Positions 45,421-53,736 of a stretch of 64,000 nucleotides of DNA are shown one piece after another (positions within the stretch are counted from its first letter, which is position 1; each line of letters begins with the position of its first letter). Source of the DNA: JAMQKA01 sp043951865 (GTDB lineage Bacteria > Bacteroidota > Rhodothermia > Balneolales > Balneolaceae); NCBI RefSeq assembly GCF_043951865.1, contig NZ_JBINJF010000001.1, forward strand, positions 124,001-188,000, in the 5' to 3' direction. The notes beneath the pieces are model-generated. The model was not told where the DNA came from, ran no database searches, and saw only the letters and a program-made list of their open reading frames with translations. A program made the translations under genes and the position numbers.

Positions 45421-45433
45421 ACCGCAGAATAAC

Positions 45434-45502
45434 GAACATCGAACTCTGAACTTTACTTTTTCTGCTTCAGAATTCGATATTCACTGATCTACATTCTTCA
45501 TT
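45434..45502 (+). repeat. Heptamer tandem array with inverted arms
   Basis: Units GAACATC, GAACTCT, GAACTTT lie at 45434-45454 and CAGAATT, CGATATT, CACTGAT, CTACATT, CTTCATT at 45468-45502, all 7 bp. The arm 45434-45450 pairs with 45466-45482 with two mismatches, so a hairpin forms between the two pnt subunit genes. It may weaken or shape expression of the second and third genes. See also the arrays at 43026, 47226 and 51284. Confidence 0.55.
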
Positions 45503-45515
45503 CAAAAAAACGACT

Positions 45516-45803
45516 ATGTCTGGTTTAATTTTCAATCTGTTTATTTTTGTGCTCGCATCTTTTGTGGGCTTTGAACTCATATCCAAAGTACCTCCCACGT
45601 TGCATACCCCGCTTATGTCCGGGGCCAATGCCATTTCAGGCATTACCATTATCGGTGCTCTTATTGTTGCCGGTGATGTCGGCGGCAACCTGGCGCACAT
45701 CATAGGAATGGTCGCCATCATTTTTGCCACAATTAACGTCGTCGGAGGCTTTATGGTGACCGACCGCATGCTGGAGATGTTCAAGAAAAAGGAGGATAAC
45801 TGA
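45516..45803 (+). CDS. NAD(P) transhydrogenase subunit alpha, membrane part
   Basis: This is a 95-residue dII-type membrane protein with three or four helices: LIFNLFIFVLASFVGFELISK, GANAISGITIIGALIVAGDVG and HIIGMVAIIFATINVVGGFMVTDRML. The conserved HTPLMSGANAISG region is the alpha-chain membrane signature. It forms the proton channel of transhydrogenase with PntB. Its stop TGA overlaps the ATG of pntB by one base, so translation is coupled. The length is normal for the split alpha-2 subunit. Confidence 0.93.
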   Translation: MSGLIFNLFIFVLASFVGFELISKVPPTLHTPLMSGANAISGITIIGALIVAGDVGGNLAHIIGMVAIIFATINVVGGFMVTDRMLEMFKKKEDN

Positions 45804-47224
45804 TGAGTGAGTTACTACCACAAGGTATTCAAAATATTCTACCCGACCTCATACAACTGTTGTATCTGGTTGCGATGTCGTTCTTTATCATTGGCATCAA
45901 GCGACTGGGTTCACCGGCAACCGCCCGGTCTGGTAACCAGATGGCGGCGTTCGGTATGTTAATGGGCGTGGTAATCACGCTGTTTGACCAGCAAATTCTG
46001 ACGTTTGAATATATCATAGCCGGCGTACTTATTGGTGGCGTTATCGGGGCCGTTGCGGCTAAAAAAGTGGAGATGACCGCCATGCCGGAGATGGTAGCCG
46101 TCTTCAACGGTTTTGGCGGCGGGGCTTCGGCGCTCGTGGCATGGGGCGAGTTTTCCCGAATGGAAGCCACTATGTTCGGCGGACAGGATCTCGTCACCAT
46201 CGGGCTCAGTATCCTGATCGGATCCATCACGTTTACCGGCAGCTTCATCGCGTTTGGCAAGCTGAAGGGCTTTATAAGCGGTAAGCCGATCGCCTTTCCC
46301 GGCCAAAACTATTTCAACCTTTTACTGACTGCCGGAACATTGGTCCTGGTCGGATGGTTCACCGTTAATCCCTCCAGCATGCTGAGCTTCTGGCTCATTT
46401 TCGGCATTGCACTGCTGCTGGGCGTTCTTACGGTGCTCCCGATCGGCGGTGCCGACATGCCGGTGGTTATTTCGCTGCTGAACTCTTACTCCGGTATTGC
46501 CGCATCGATGGCCGGCTTTGTGATCGACAACAACCTGCTGATTATTTCCGGTGCCCTGGTCGGCGCTGCGGGACTGATCCTCACCAACATCATGTGCAAG
46601 GCGATGAATCGCACCCTCAGCAATGTGCTTTTCGGTGCCTTCGGTGGCGGGGGAGATTCAGGCGGAAGCGGACCTGTTGCTGATACCGATAAAACGGTTC
46701 GTGAGACTACTCCGGAGGATGTGGCATTGCAGACTTCCTACGCCAACAAAGTGGTCATTGTGCCGGGCTATGGACTTGCTGTTGCCCAAGCCCAACATGT
46801 GTTGAAAGAAGTTGCGGACACGCTCGAAGAAAAGGGCGTCGAGGTGAAATATGGTATCCATCCGGTGGCGGGACGAATGCCAGGACACATGAACGTACTG
46901 CTTGCGGAGGCAGACGTCCCCTACGACCAGCTCTATGACATGGAGCAGATCAATCCCGAGTTTAAATCAACGGATGTTGTACTTATTATCGGTGCCAACG
47001 ACGTGGTGAACCCGGTCGCAAAAACCGAGCCCGGCAGCCCGATATACGGCATGCCGATCATGAATGTGGATGAGGCTGAACGGACCATCGTGTTCAAGCG
47101 CAGCCTCTCTCCCGGTTATGCCGGCATAGACAACCCGCTTTTCTACAAGGAAAGCAACCAGATGTTCTTTGGAGATGCGAAGAAGTCGCTTCAAGCCCTT
47201 TCACAGGCGCTTGGGGATGTTTAA
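45803..47224 (+). CDS. pntB: NAD(P) transhydrogenase subunit beta
   Basis: This is a 473-residue PntB. The N-terminal half is membrane helices (LLYLVAMSFFIIGIKRL, ILTFEYIIAGVLIGGVIGAVAAKKVEMTAMPEMVAVFNGFGGGASALVAW). The cytoplasmic NADP-binding domain starts at about residue 290 with KVVIVPGYGLAVAQAQH, then YGIHPVAGRMPGHMNVLLAEA, GANDVVNPVAKTEPGSPIYGMPI and FKRSLSPGYAGIDNPLF. It completes the NADPH-producing enzyme with PntA and the membrane alpha subunit. All the expected loops are present. The gene is followed by a heptamer array and a convergent MFS gene. Confidence 0.96.
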   Translation: MSELLPQGIQNILPDLIQLLYLVAMSFFIIGIKRLGSPATARSGNQMAAFGMLMGVVITLFDQQILTFEYIIAGVLIGGVIGAVAAKKVEMTAMPEMVAVFNGFGGGASALVAWGEFSRMEATMFGGQDLVTIGLSILIGSITFTGSFIAFGKLKGFISGKPIAFPGQNYFNLLLTAGTLVLVGWFTVNPSSMLSFWLIFGIALLLGVLTVLPIGGADMPVVISLLNSYSGIAASMAGFVIDNNLLIISGALVGAAGLILTNIMCKAMNRTLSNVLFGAFGGGGDSGGSGPVADTDKTVRETTPEDVALQTSYANKVVIVPGYGLAVAQAQHVLKEVADTLEEKGVEVKYGIHPVAGRMPGHMNVLLAEADVPYDQLYDMEQINPEFKSTDVVLIIGANDVVNPVAKTEPGSPIYGMPIMNVDEAERTIVFKRSLSPGYAGIDNPLFYKESNQMFFGDAKKSLQALSQALGDV

Positions 47225-47225
47225 T

Positions 47226-47267
47226 GTTGAAAGTTGAAAGTTACAGGTTGAAGGTTGCAGGTTGCTT
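47226..47267 (+). repeat. Degenerate heptamer array downstream of pntB
   Basis: Six 7-bp units follow the pntB stop: GTTGAAA, GTTGAAA, GTTACAG, GTTGAAG, GTTGCAG and GTTGCTT. All keep GTT in the first positions. It lies between pntB and the convergent MFS gene, and no coding sense is seen. Confidence 0.75.
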
Positions 47268-47297
47268 TTCCAATCTGTAGCCTTTAACGCTTACTTT

Positions 47298-48578
47298 TCA
47301 CCCTTCCTTTTCTGCATCTTCATCATACGTTTTCATCGCCATTAAAAAACAGGCTGTTCCCAATATCCCGCAACAGGTGATCACCGTCATGAGCGCCCTG
47401 GCAGGACCGTAACTGCCGGTAAATACCGTATCCATCAGCCATCCTGTAACGGGAGGCCCCATCCCGAATCCCACCACGCTGATCACAAACAGGTACAGTC
47501 CACCCGCCAGTGCCCGCATATGGGGTTGTACGAGGTACTGAATAATTGCCGCCGCGACACCGTTATAGGATGAAGAAATTACATTGGCGGCCCCGATTAG
47601 AATCAATGCTGACCAACCAGTCTCCGCAAATAGCCCAAAATAGTAAAGCGGGAGACAGGCCAGTGCGGCCACCATGCCCATGACAAAGCGCCGGGAGGGC
47701 ACATAACGGGAAGCCAGCCAATCAGCCAGTCGACCGGATACCATGACACTGCCACCGGTAGCCAGCATGAACCAGCCATAATAGGGTATCAGATGTTCCG
47801 ACCCGTGGATATCGGTCAGTACCGTCCCGATAAAACCGAGTATGGTATAACCGGTAAAAGCCAGGAAAGAAAATCCCGTAAAATGAAATATAATTGTCTT
47901 TTTCTGCAGGATATAGCGTATCACGTCTCCGAATGACTGCTCAAACTGGTATCGGCGCTGCTCCTGCATGAGTCCCCGCGGCAATTCCCGGATTGCAAAC
48001 CATCCGACAACAGCCAACAGGACTCCGGGTGCGCCCACTGCTTTCAGGGCGGTCCGCCAGTCATACGCCTGCGCAATCGATCCACCGCCTAAAAAAGCGA
48101 CTCCGATACCCAGGAAAATGCCTGAGGCATAAACCGAGAACACCGTTGCCCTCCTTTGGGGCTCAAAGTAATCGGCAAGGAGTGAGTATACCGCCGGACT
48201 TAGCGCGGATTCGGCCACACCCACAAAAAATCGGGCTGAAATTAACAGAACCAAGCCGGTGGCAAAGCCGCTAATAAACGTCATCACACTCCAGATAACC
48301 AACCCGAGCAAAATAATTTTCTTCCGGGAATACAGGTCGGCCATACGTCCCATCGGGATGCCGCAGACAGCGTAGATCAGTGAAAAGGCGGGACCGTACA
48401 GCAAGCCCACGCTGAAATTATTCAGATTCAATTCTGCTTGAATGCGTGTGGCCAGCACCGCTATAATCTGCCGGTCAACAAAACTGCAGATATAGACCAG
48501 GGTTAAAAAGGCGAGTACAAACCAGGCGTAGCCGCTGCCAACCAGCTTTAGGGCTTTCTTCTTGTTCGGGACGGGCAT
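47298..48578 (-). CDS. MFS transporter, spinster/oxalate-type
   Basis: This is a 426-residue major facilitator with about 12 membrane helices. Loop motif GRMADLYSRKK, then ARFFVGVAESALSPAVYSLLADYFEPQRRATVFSVYASGIFLG and IRELPRGLMQEQRR, as in spinster-like and related MFS groups. An early FVDRQIIAVLATRIQAELNL is typical of the group that includes acidic-metabolite and lipid-linked carriers. The substrate is not known, and no catabolic neighbour gives a hint, because the 357 bp upstream (48579-48935) is empty. Confidence 0.88.
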   Translation of the reverse strand: MPVPNKKKALKLVGSGYAWFVLAFLTLVYICSFVDRQIIAVLATRIQAELNLNNFSVGLLYGPAFSLIYAVCGIPMGRMADLYSRKKIILLGLVIWSVMTFISGFATGLVLLISARFFVGVAESALSPAVYSLLADYFEPQRRATVFSVYASGIFLGIGVAFLGGGSIAQAYDWRTALKAVGAPGVLLAVVGWFAIRELPRGLMQEQRRYQFEQSFGDVIRYILQKKTIIFHFTGFSFLAFTGYTILGFIGTVLTDIHGSEHLIPYYGWFMLATGGSVMVSGRLADWLASRYVPSRRFVMGMVAALACLPLYYFGLFAETGWSALILIGAANVISSSYNGVAAAIIQYLVQPHMRALAGGLYLFVISVVGFGMGPPVTGWLMDTVFTGSYGPARALMTVITCCGILGTACFLMAMKTYDEDAEKEG

Positions 48579-48935
48579 CCGCTATCAATTAATTCATCGA
48601 ATTATTCGGATCAGGAAATGAACAAATCGAAAATATCTTTTCCAAAAAATATTACCTGTTGGTATTGATCATGAAGAGTAAAAAACTATCGCTTATGCAG
48701 ACTATATACAATGTGTCCCAACATTTATAAACCGCGATATCGACGATGGTATCCAGTTTTTAGCGGCTTCCCAGCCTGTATCGTAAAAGAATGGAAAATT
48801 GCTTGCTGGACGCGCTCACTCCCTGAATTGGTCACCCCGGAACCTACGGTGTGCCTGAAGGCTGTGGCGAGCCAGTTTGCCCCAGAGCCTGTTTTATCAA
48901 CAGGAAATTGATATACCTGTTGACTAACGGCAAAC
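48579..48935. other. 357-bp gap without clear gene
   Basis: Between the start of the MFS gene and the stop of the membrane protein there is no convincing reading frame. The short frames at 48711-48911 (plus) and 48725-48961 (minus) have no sensible composition or start signal. The promoter of the MFS gene should lie here; I see no repeat or hairpin that stands out. Confidence 0.6.
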
Positions 48936-50003
48936 TCACCAGGGCACCGGCACCCAGGCACTCGAGGCGAACACGCCCGCGAGGGCTAACATGGCAATCA
49001 AAAAGGTGCTCATGACGATCGCCGCCGCAGGAGGATCGAAATGGGTATCGCTGTGAGAATAAAAAATGCGCTGTATCCACTCGCCGAAAACAGCTGAAAT
49101 GATTCCGAATAATCCCCCGAGCAGCACCATGAGCGAGAGCGAACTCTGGGCATATTCGCCCCCCGTTGCCGCGACAATAGCCGTACTGGCCACCAGTGAG
49201 ATGTGGTGGGTGACCGGAACATTGGCGACCCCGCAGTTCAAAAACAGCAGCGAAGCCGCGCTGATTCCGAAAGGAAGAAACACACTTCCCGTTTGAACGG
49301 TGATAAAAGCGGCCATAATACCAACCACAAAGCCCAGCATTCCCACATCCCCCCATTTATACTGGTGCGGCAGCCAAGGTTCAACTTTCAGACGGCTCCC
49401 TGAACTGCTGTCTCCGGCTGCGGCTTCTCCTATTACGCGTTGCTCATCATTCTCAAAGGGTTCCATATTCAACAGCCCCTCCCTGGCCTCTCCAATCAGT
49501 GGATAGCCAAATGCCAGCCGGTGAGCCACCGCCGACAGCACGACGCCCATTGCTATCGGGTCCCATGGAAGCGAAAGGGTGGTAGAAAGGGTTGTGATCC
49601 AGTATCCCAAAATCCCAAACAGTCCGCCCACAAACATGACATCCGGCCTGGGTCCCTGGGCGTAGGCGATATTCTTGGCTTCATGATAGGCAAAACCGGT
49701 ATCCATGTATCCTTTTTTGGCGGCAAAAGCCGAGGCGGCCGCGCCGGCAGCAAAACTTATATGTGGACCAAACACCGGTCCGAAGCCAATAGACCCGGTA
49801 ATGGAACTGGTGTTGGCAAGATCGGCGTCTGCGGTCAGAAGCTCTAAAAAATCTCCGCTCAAAATACTGGCCGTCTCCCCGGCAATCACCATGAAACCGG
49901 TGAAAATAAAGGCGGGCAGGGCCCCGATGGCACTCCCGAAAGCTCCCCCCGCAAACGCTGCCAAAATCATCCCCAAAAACCACAAGTCCGCAAATTCAGC
50001 CAT
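48936..50003 (-). CDS. Multi-pass membrane protein, permease-like, unknown function
   Basis: This is a 355-residue protein with about nine membrane helices, for example FLGMILAAFAGGAFGSAIGALPAFIFTGFMVIAG at the start and AAAIVMSTFLIAMLALAGVFASS at the end. Between them lies a conserved-looking segment FGPVFGPHISFAAGAAASAFAAKKGY, rich in Gly and Ala as in channel-type pores, and VTHHISLVASTAIVAATGG with a His pair. I have seen similar proteins described in halophiles, but I cannot name a family with certainty. A hydrophilic loop with acidic residues (residues about 190-225) would be cytoplasmic. It stands alone between two non-coding gaps, so its substrate is open. Confidence 0.8.
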   Translation of the reverse strand: MAEFADLWFLGMILAAFAGGAFGSAIGALPAFIFTGFMVIAGETASILSGDFLELLTADADLANTSSITGSIGFGPVFGPHISFAAGAAASAFAAKKGYMDTGFAYHEAKNIAYAQGPRPDVMFVGGLFGILGYWITTLSTTLSLPWDPIAMGVVLSAVAHRLAFGYPLIGEAREGLLNMEPFENDEQRVIGEAAAGDSSSGSRLKVEPWLPHQYKWGDVGMLGFVVGIMAAFITVQTGSVFLPFGISAASLLFLNCGVANVPVTHHISLVASTAIVAATGGEYAQSSLSLMVLLGGLFGIISAVFGEWIQRIFYSHSDTHFDPPAAAIVMSTFLIAMLALAGVFASSAWVPVPW

Positions 50004-50327
50004 TTAATCCCTTCCTTTTATCTATTTTTATTTGTGATTCCCTGCCTTCTTACTCCATCCTAAACTGGCTTTCGCTGTCTGCCGGATGAGCATCACCAGA
50101 GGCAACCATTTCGTCCATCCCATCAGGACCGTAGCTAATGTGTAAATACAAAATGGAAACTGCAAGGCCATTGATGTGAATCATATAACATTGGCGGGTC
50201 CACTTCACTCCCTCATCGTAAATTCATCGATAATTTCAAATCCATCTTATCCACTTCAGAAACACGTATCAGGCGGGAGGGTTGGTGTTTGGAGTCTTTG
50301 AAAATAAAATATTTTGCAAAACCTCTG
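50004..50327. other. 324-bp gap with one doubtful 44-codon frame
   Basis: A small frame on the minus strand (50050-50184) starts MIHINGLAVSILYL and ends SESQFRME; it has no binding site or known match and is probably chance. TTTTGCAAAACCTC near 50312-50325 resembles part of the MITE end at 9266 but lacks a partner arm. No repeat or hairpin was found. Confidence 0.4.
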
Positions 50328-51269
50328 TCAATTTTCCAATAAATCCTCCCGTGCTCTCAGTACGGAATTATCAAACGACGACTTGTTGAGAGTAAAAGTA
50401 TATGGAAAATCGGTAGCTACGGCTTGATAAGATGAAGGCTCCCCATCCAGCGATTTGAGCCGCAGTGTTTTCCGGGACCCGTTTTGAAGCTGAACCTGGA
50501 TGGCATAACGTTCATTTCCGAACTGATCCGGGGCTTGATCCTTGACAAAACCGTCGGCTCTCAGTCTGCCCAGATTGCTGGTAATGCGGCTGACGGAGCT
50601 GCTGTTCAGGGTGTCTCCTTCTGAAACCCAGCTGTTTCCCGTACCCGCCCGCTGGATACTGTATGAACTGTCTGCGGGAAACAGGAAATCAATCCGGGAA
50701 ATTTGAGAATCCTCCAGCTCCCAGACAACCTTGTTTCGCCATCCTTCCAGATCTTTGCCAAATGTGGGACTCAGCAGTCGGTCCACGGCATAAACCGCTT
50801 CATCCTCAACAGGCCGGACGTAATTGTTGTACTGTTGACGACTTATAATCCGGGGAGCCCCGATTATAAGACTCGACAACAGGGTTTCATCGTCATACAG
50901 GGATACTTTCGTACCGGTACTGTCAACTTTAAAGCGGGTGTACTTTTGGGGATCCCGGGTAGCAACCGCCTGTATATTCAACGCATTTAACTGCTCAATA
51001 GCCCGCTTTATGGCATTCTCATCAGCGGGGTAATGCACCTCTTCAGCACTTTGTCCCACCATCCAGCTGCTGTTTTCCCTTTGCAGAGAAATCATTCGAT
51101 TTTGGGTTGGCGACTCAATTTCTATCCGGTCCACCATGGCGGTATCCACCTCCACCAGGCTGGTCCGGAACGCCTCGCTGGAAGACGAGGTGTCCGTCCA
51201 CTTTAAAAGTCCGGTAATCACCAATAGAACTACCCAAATAATGGCCAGTGATTTTGTTGCCTGCGTCAT
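50328..51269 (-). CDS. DUF4340 protein, partner of GldG-like ABC system
   Basis: This is a 313-residue protein with an N-terminal membrane anchor (SLAIIWVVLLVITGLLKW) and an extracytoplasmic body. The repeats VDRIEIESPTQNRMISLQRENSSWMVG and ISRIDFLFPADSSYSIQRAGTGNSWVSEGDTLN are the DUF4340 pattern, a paired beta-sheet unit. DUF4340 genes usually stand at the end of ABC-2/GldG operons, as here (146 bp after the GldG stop, with a heptamer array between). The role is not known; it may help assemble or regulate the exporter. It is the last gene of the operon that begins with the ATPase at 54663. Confidence 0.85.
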   Translation of the reverse strand: MTQATKSLAIIWVVLLVITGLLKWTDTSSSSEAFRTSLVEVDTAMVDRIEIESPTQNRMISLQRENSSWMVGQSAEEVHYPADENAIKRAIEQLNALNIQAVATRDPQKYTRFKVDSTGTKVSLYDDETLLSSLIIGAPRIISRQQYNNYVRPVEDEAVYAVDRLLSPTFGKDLEGWRNKVVWELEDSQISRIDFLFPADSSYSIQRAGTGNSWVSEGDTLNSSSVSRITSNLGRLRADGFVKDQAPDQFGNERYAIQVQLQNGSRKTLRLKSLDGEPSSYQAVATDFPYTFTLNKSSFDNSVLRAREDLLEN

Positions 51270-51283
51270 GACTGCTTTGTCCG

Positions 51284-51332
51284 GTTATTAGTTATTAGTC
51301 GTGAGTCGTGAGTCGTGAGTCGTGAGTCGTGA
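51284..51332 (+). repeat. Heptamer tandem array, seven units
   Basis: Two units GTTATTA (51284-51297) are followed by five perfect copies of GTCGTGA (51298-51332). All seven are 7 bp and share GT in the first two positions and A in the last. It lies between the GldG-like gene and the DUF4340 gene of one operon. A perfect five-copy run suggests recent expansion. Confidence 0.85.
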
Positions 51333-51414
51333 GATGCTGCTTAATTCACAGCGCTGAGTCAAGAATGATTTTGCATCCGTTAATTAGTGAATGCCAGGTC
51401 TGGATTGCCCATTT

Positions 51415-53007
51415 CTATACGCCTGATTCTATCCATTTTCGGCGCCTGATTTTCCTCCGTTGATAGCGATACACTCCATAGCCAACTACAAGTGCGATCG
51501 GCAGGAAGGTGTTCAGGTATTTCAACACGGTTTTGGTGGAGTCTGCAAGGTTGGCAAGAGGTCGGCTGGTTACCCCCTGGGTCCTCAATTCAATCAGGCC
51601 GGTATCATCAGCAAGCCAATCTACCGCGTTCACCATCAGGTTTATATTATCCTGCGGCAAACGTTGCTGCTGTTGCTGCCCCCGGCCGTTGATGACAAAA
51701 TCCCCGTCCCCAAAGACCACCAGGGAAGTTTGCCGGCTGCTGGCCAGTTCCACCTCTATTGTATCCACATCCACAAAAGCCGAGTGAAAGGTTCCTTCAA
51801 CAGCCACACCAAGCGGTATATGGGCCTGTGGAAAAATTTGCTGGTTCCATTCCTGCATGGGGTTGAGGTTAAATTGCCCCTGTGCCACCCCCGTCTGTTC
51901 AGAACTCAAGACAAGTGGCGTCAGCGACTGGCTGGAATCGGCCTGGCTGACATCCACTGAAGAGACAAACTGGAACATCGCGGTTTCAAGGCCCTCGCTG
52001 ACCGGGTGATCTCCAAAATTATTGACCAGGGGGATATACGGGTACTGCACCTGGTTAACAATCTGAAAGCCCCCCTGTTGCTGTTGAACCTGGATATTAG
52101 CGGCGTTCACATCGCGAACCAGATCCGCATTCACGGGAACATTATAAGAGGCGAGCAGCCGCTCAATACCGGTATTCAACGGGGTTGCCATACCCCGCTG
52201 TGGATTGGCACGAACGCGGTTTATGGCAAAGACAGCCCGCCCGCCTGCCATCAGGTACTGGTCGATATGCAGCAGCTCCTGCTGCGACAACTGCTGTTCA
52301 GGCGCCACCACCATCAATACCTCGATATCCGGGGGCACGGCCGTGGTATCCAGCCCGGAGACCTCAACGAGTTCGTACATCTGGCTCAGCTGGTTGGTCA
52401 CCTCGTTCATCTCCTGCCGGCTCGGCTCCCCGTGTCCCTGCAGCAGTCCAATTTTCGGTTTCTGCTCAATAGTCAGTTGCTTGATGGTGCTTGCGATACT
52501 GTATTCCAGGGCTGTTCCGGGCTGAATAACCGGAATCACTTCCCGCTTGTCGCCATACTGGAATACCGCCCCAAGATACGCGCGCTGCTGGGAAACCTGG
52601 TCGCGCTCCCGAACCTGGATACTGAGTGGACGTATACCCGCCTGCTGCGCTTCCCGTTCGGCTTGATCGCTCTCGCCTGGATTGACAAACCGGTATTCCA
52701 TGTTGCCATCCGAATAGGCCCTGAACTCCTCAAGGAAGTTCCTGAACTCCGATTGAGCCTGAGAAAGCTGGGGAGGGAGATCTTGCGAAAAATAGGCCGT
52801 GACAGTCACCGGATCATCCAGCGATTCGGCAATTTCCACACTGGCCGGCGAAAGGGTATAGCGATTGTTTTCGGTGAGGTCGAACCGCAGCAGCAGCTCG
52901 CTTGCCAGTACATTTACTGTTATTGCTATTCCTCCCACCAGCAGAAGTTGTATGGAAGTTTCGCGCCTGTTCTTAAGAAATCCGTTAAACCAGTTGTTCA
53001 TTGCCAT
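51415..53007 (-). CDS. gldG: GldG-like ABC transporter auxiliary protein
   Basis: This is a 530-residue protein with an N-terminal membrane span (SIQLLLVGGIAITVNVLASELLL) and a C-terminal one (LKYLNTFLPIALVVGYGVYRY). Between is a large extracytoplasmic domain of the ABC_transp_aux type: YSIASTIKQLTIEQKPKIGLLQGHGEPSRQEMNEV, VLMVVAPEQQLSQQELLHIDQYLMAGGRAVFAINRV and FGDGDFVIN. The alternative start three codons in is possible. GldG with GldF and GldA was found in gliding Flavobacteria, but the set occurs widely in non-gliding relatives, where it may export an envelope component. It overlaps the permease gene by 10 bp. Confidence 0.88.
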   Translation of the reverse strand: MAMNNWFNGFLKNRRETSIQLLLVGGIAITVNVLASELLLRFDLTENNRYTLSPASVEIAESLDDPVTVTAYFSQDLPPQLSQAQSEFRNFLEEFRAYSDGNMEYRFVNPGESDQAEREAQQAGIRPLSIQVRERDQVSQQRAYLGAVFQYGDKREVIPVIQPGTALEYSIASTIKQLTIEQKPKIGLLQGHGEPSRQEMNEVTNQLSQMYELVEVSGLDTTAVPPDIEVLMVVAPEQQLSQQELLHIDQYLMAGGRAVFAINRVRANPQRGMATPLNTGIERLLASYNVPVNADLVRDVNAANIQVQQQQGGFQIVNQVQYPYIPLVNNFGDHPVSEGLETAMFQFVSSVDVSQADSSQSLTPLVLSSEQTGVAQGQFNLNPMQEWNQQIFPQAHIPLGVAVEGTFHSAFVDVDTIEVELASSRQTSLVVFGDGDFVINGRGQQQQQRLPQDNINLMVNAVDWLADDTGLIELRTQGVTSRPLANLADSTKTVLKYLNTFLPIALVVGYGVYRYQRRKIRRRKWIESGV

Positions 53008-53732
53008 GCCCTCCGTTTTAATGAAACCGTAGCCAACAGAAAACCAAGTACCGTCAATGTCAACAGGTACACAATATTGGTAATGCCGATAACCCCTCTT
53101 GTCATTGTTCTGTAATGTTGATTCAAACTCATAAACTCCGCGATTCCGGACAGCAGGTCGGGCAGCACGGTCGACATTTGTCCGAACAGGATCTGGAAAA
53201 AGACGGCAATAAAAAGCGTCCCGATAAACGCGACAATCTGGTTGCTGGTCAGACTCGATACAAAAATACCGATGCTGGTATACACCGCACTGATCAGCAA
53301 CAGGGCGATATATCCACTGATGGTGGCGCCGTGATCAATCGGTCCCAGGTTGGCCACCGTAATGTAATAGGGCAATGTCATGGCCAGCGATATCGCAATA
53401 AGCAACCAGGCGGCCAGCCACTTGCCCGCCACAATCTGGAAATGGGAGATCGGCTTGGTGGCCAGCAGTTCCAGCGTACCGGCACGCTCCTCCTCGGCCA
53501 TCATCCGCATGGTAATGGCGGGGATAAAGAAAAAGAGGGTCCAAAAGGCGACCTCAAAAAAACTGCCCAGCGAGGCCTGCCCCACAAAAAAGATATCTGA
53601 TCCCCCGAACATCCAGGTAAACAGCCCGCTGATACCCAAAAACACCACGAGCATGATGTAGGCCATCAGCGAGTCAAAGAATGCGTTCATTTCGCGCTTG
53701 CAAATAGTCCAAATATGATTCATAACCTTCAA
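52998..53732 (-). CDS. gldF: ABC-2 type permease, GldF-like
   Basis: This is a 244-residue permease with six membrane helices. ICKREMNAFFDSLMAYIMLVVFLGISGLFTW starts it, AEEERAGTLELLATKPISHFQIVAGKWLAAWLL is the conserved first cytoplasmic loop of ABC-2 permeases, and YISIGIFVSSLTSNQIVAF-like helices follow. With the ATPase at 53737-54663 it forms the export channel and the GldG-like protein is attached. The start codon could also be ATG 53723 (MNHIW). The overlap with gldG and the 4-bp gap to the ATPase show an operon. Confidence 0.88.
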   Translation of the reverse strand: MKVMNHIWTICKREMNAFFDSLMAYIMLVVFLGISGLFTWMFGGSDIFFVGQASLGSFFEVAFWTLFFFIPAITMRMMAEEERAGTLELLATKPISHFQIVAGKWLAAWLLIAISLAMTLPYYITVANLGPIDHGATISGYIALLLISAVYTSIGIFVSSLTSNQIVAFIGTLFIAVFFQILFGQMSTVLPDLLSGIAEFMSLNQHYRTMTRGVIGITNIVYLLTLTVLGFLLATVSLKRRAWQ

Positions 53733-53736
53733 TAAA

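Noticed and set aside
50312..50325. TTTTGCAAAACCTC resembling half of the MITE end
   Set aside because: Single half-site with mismatches and no partner arm.
52006..53115. 369-codon plus-strand frame opposite gldG/gldF
   Set aside because: It spans the overlap of two real genes in antisense and has no recognisable domain.
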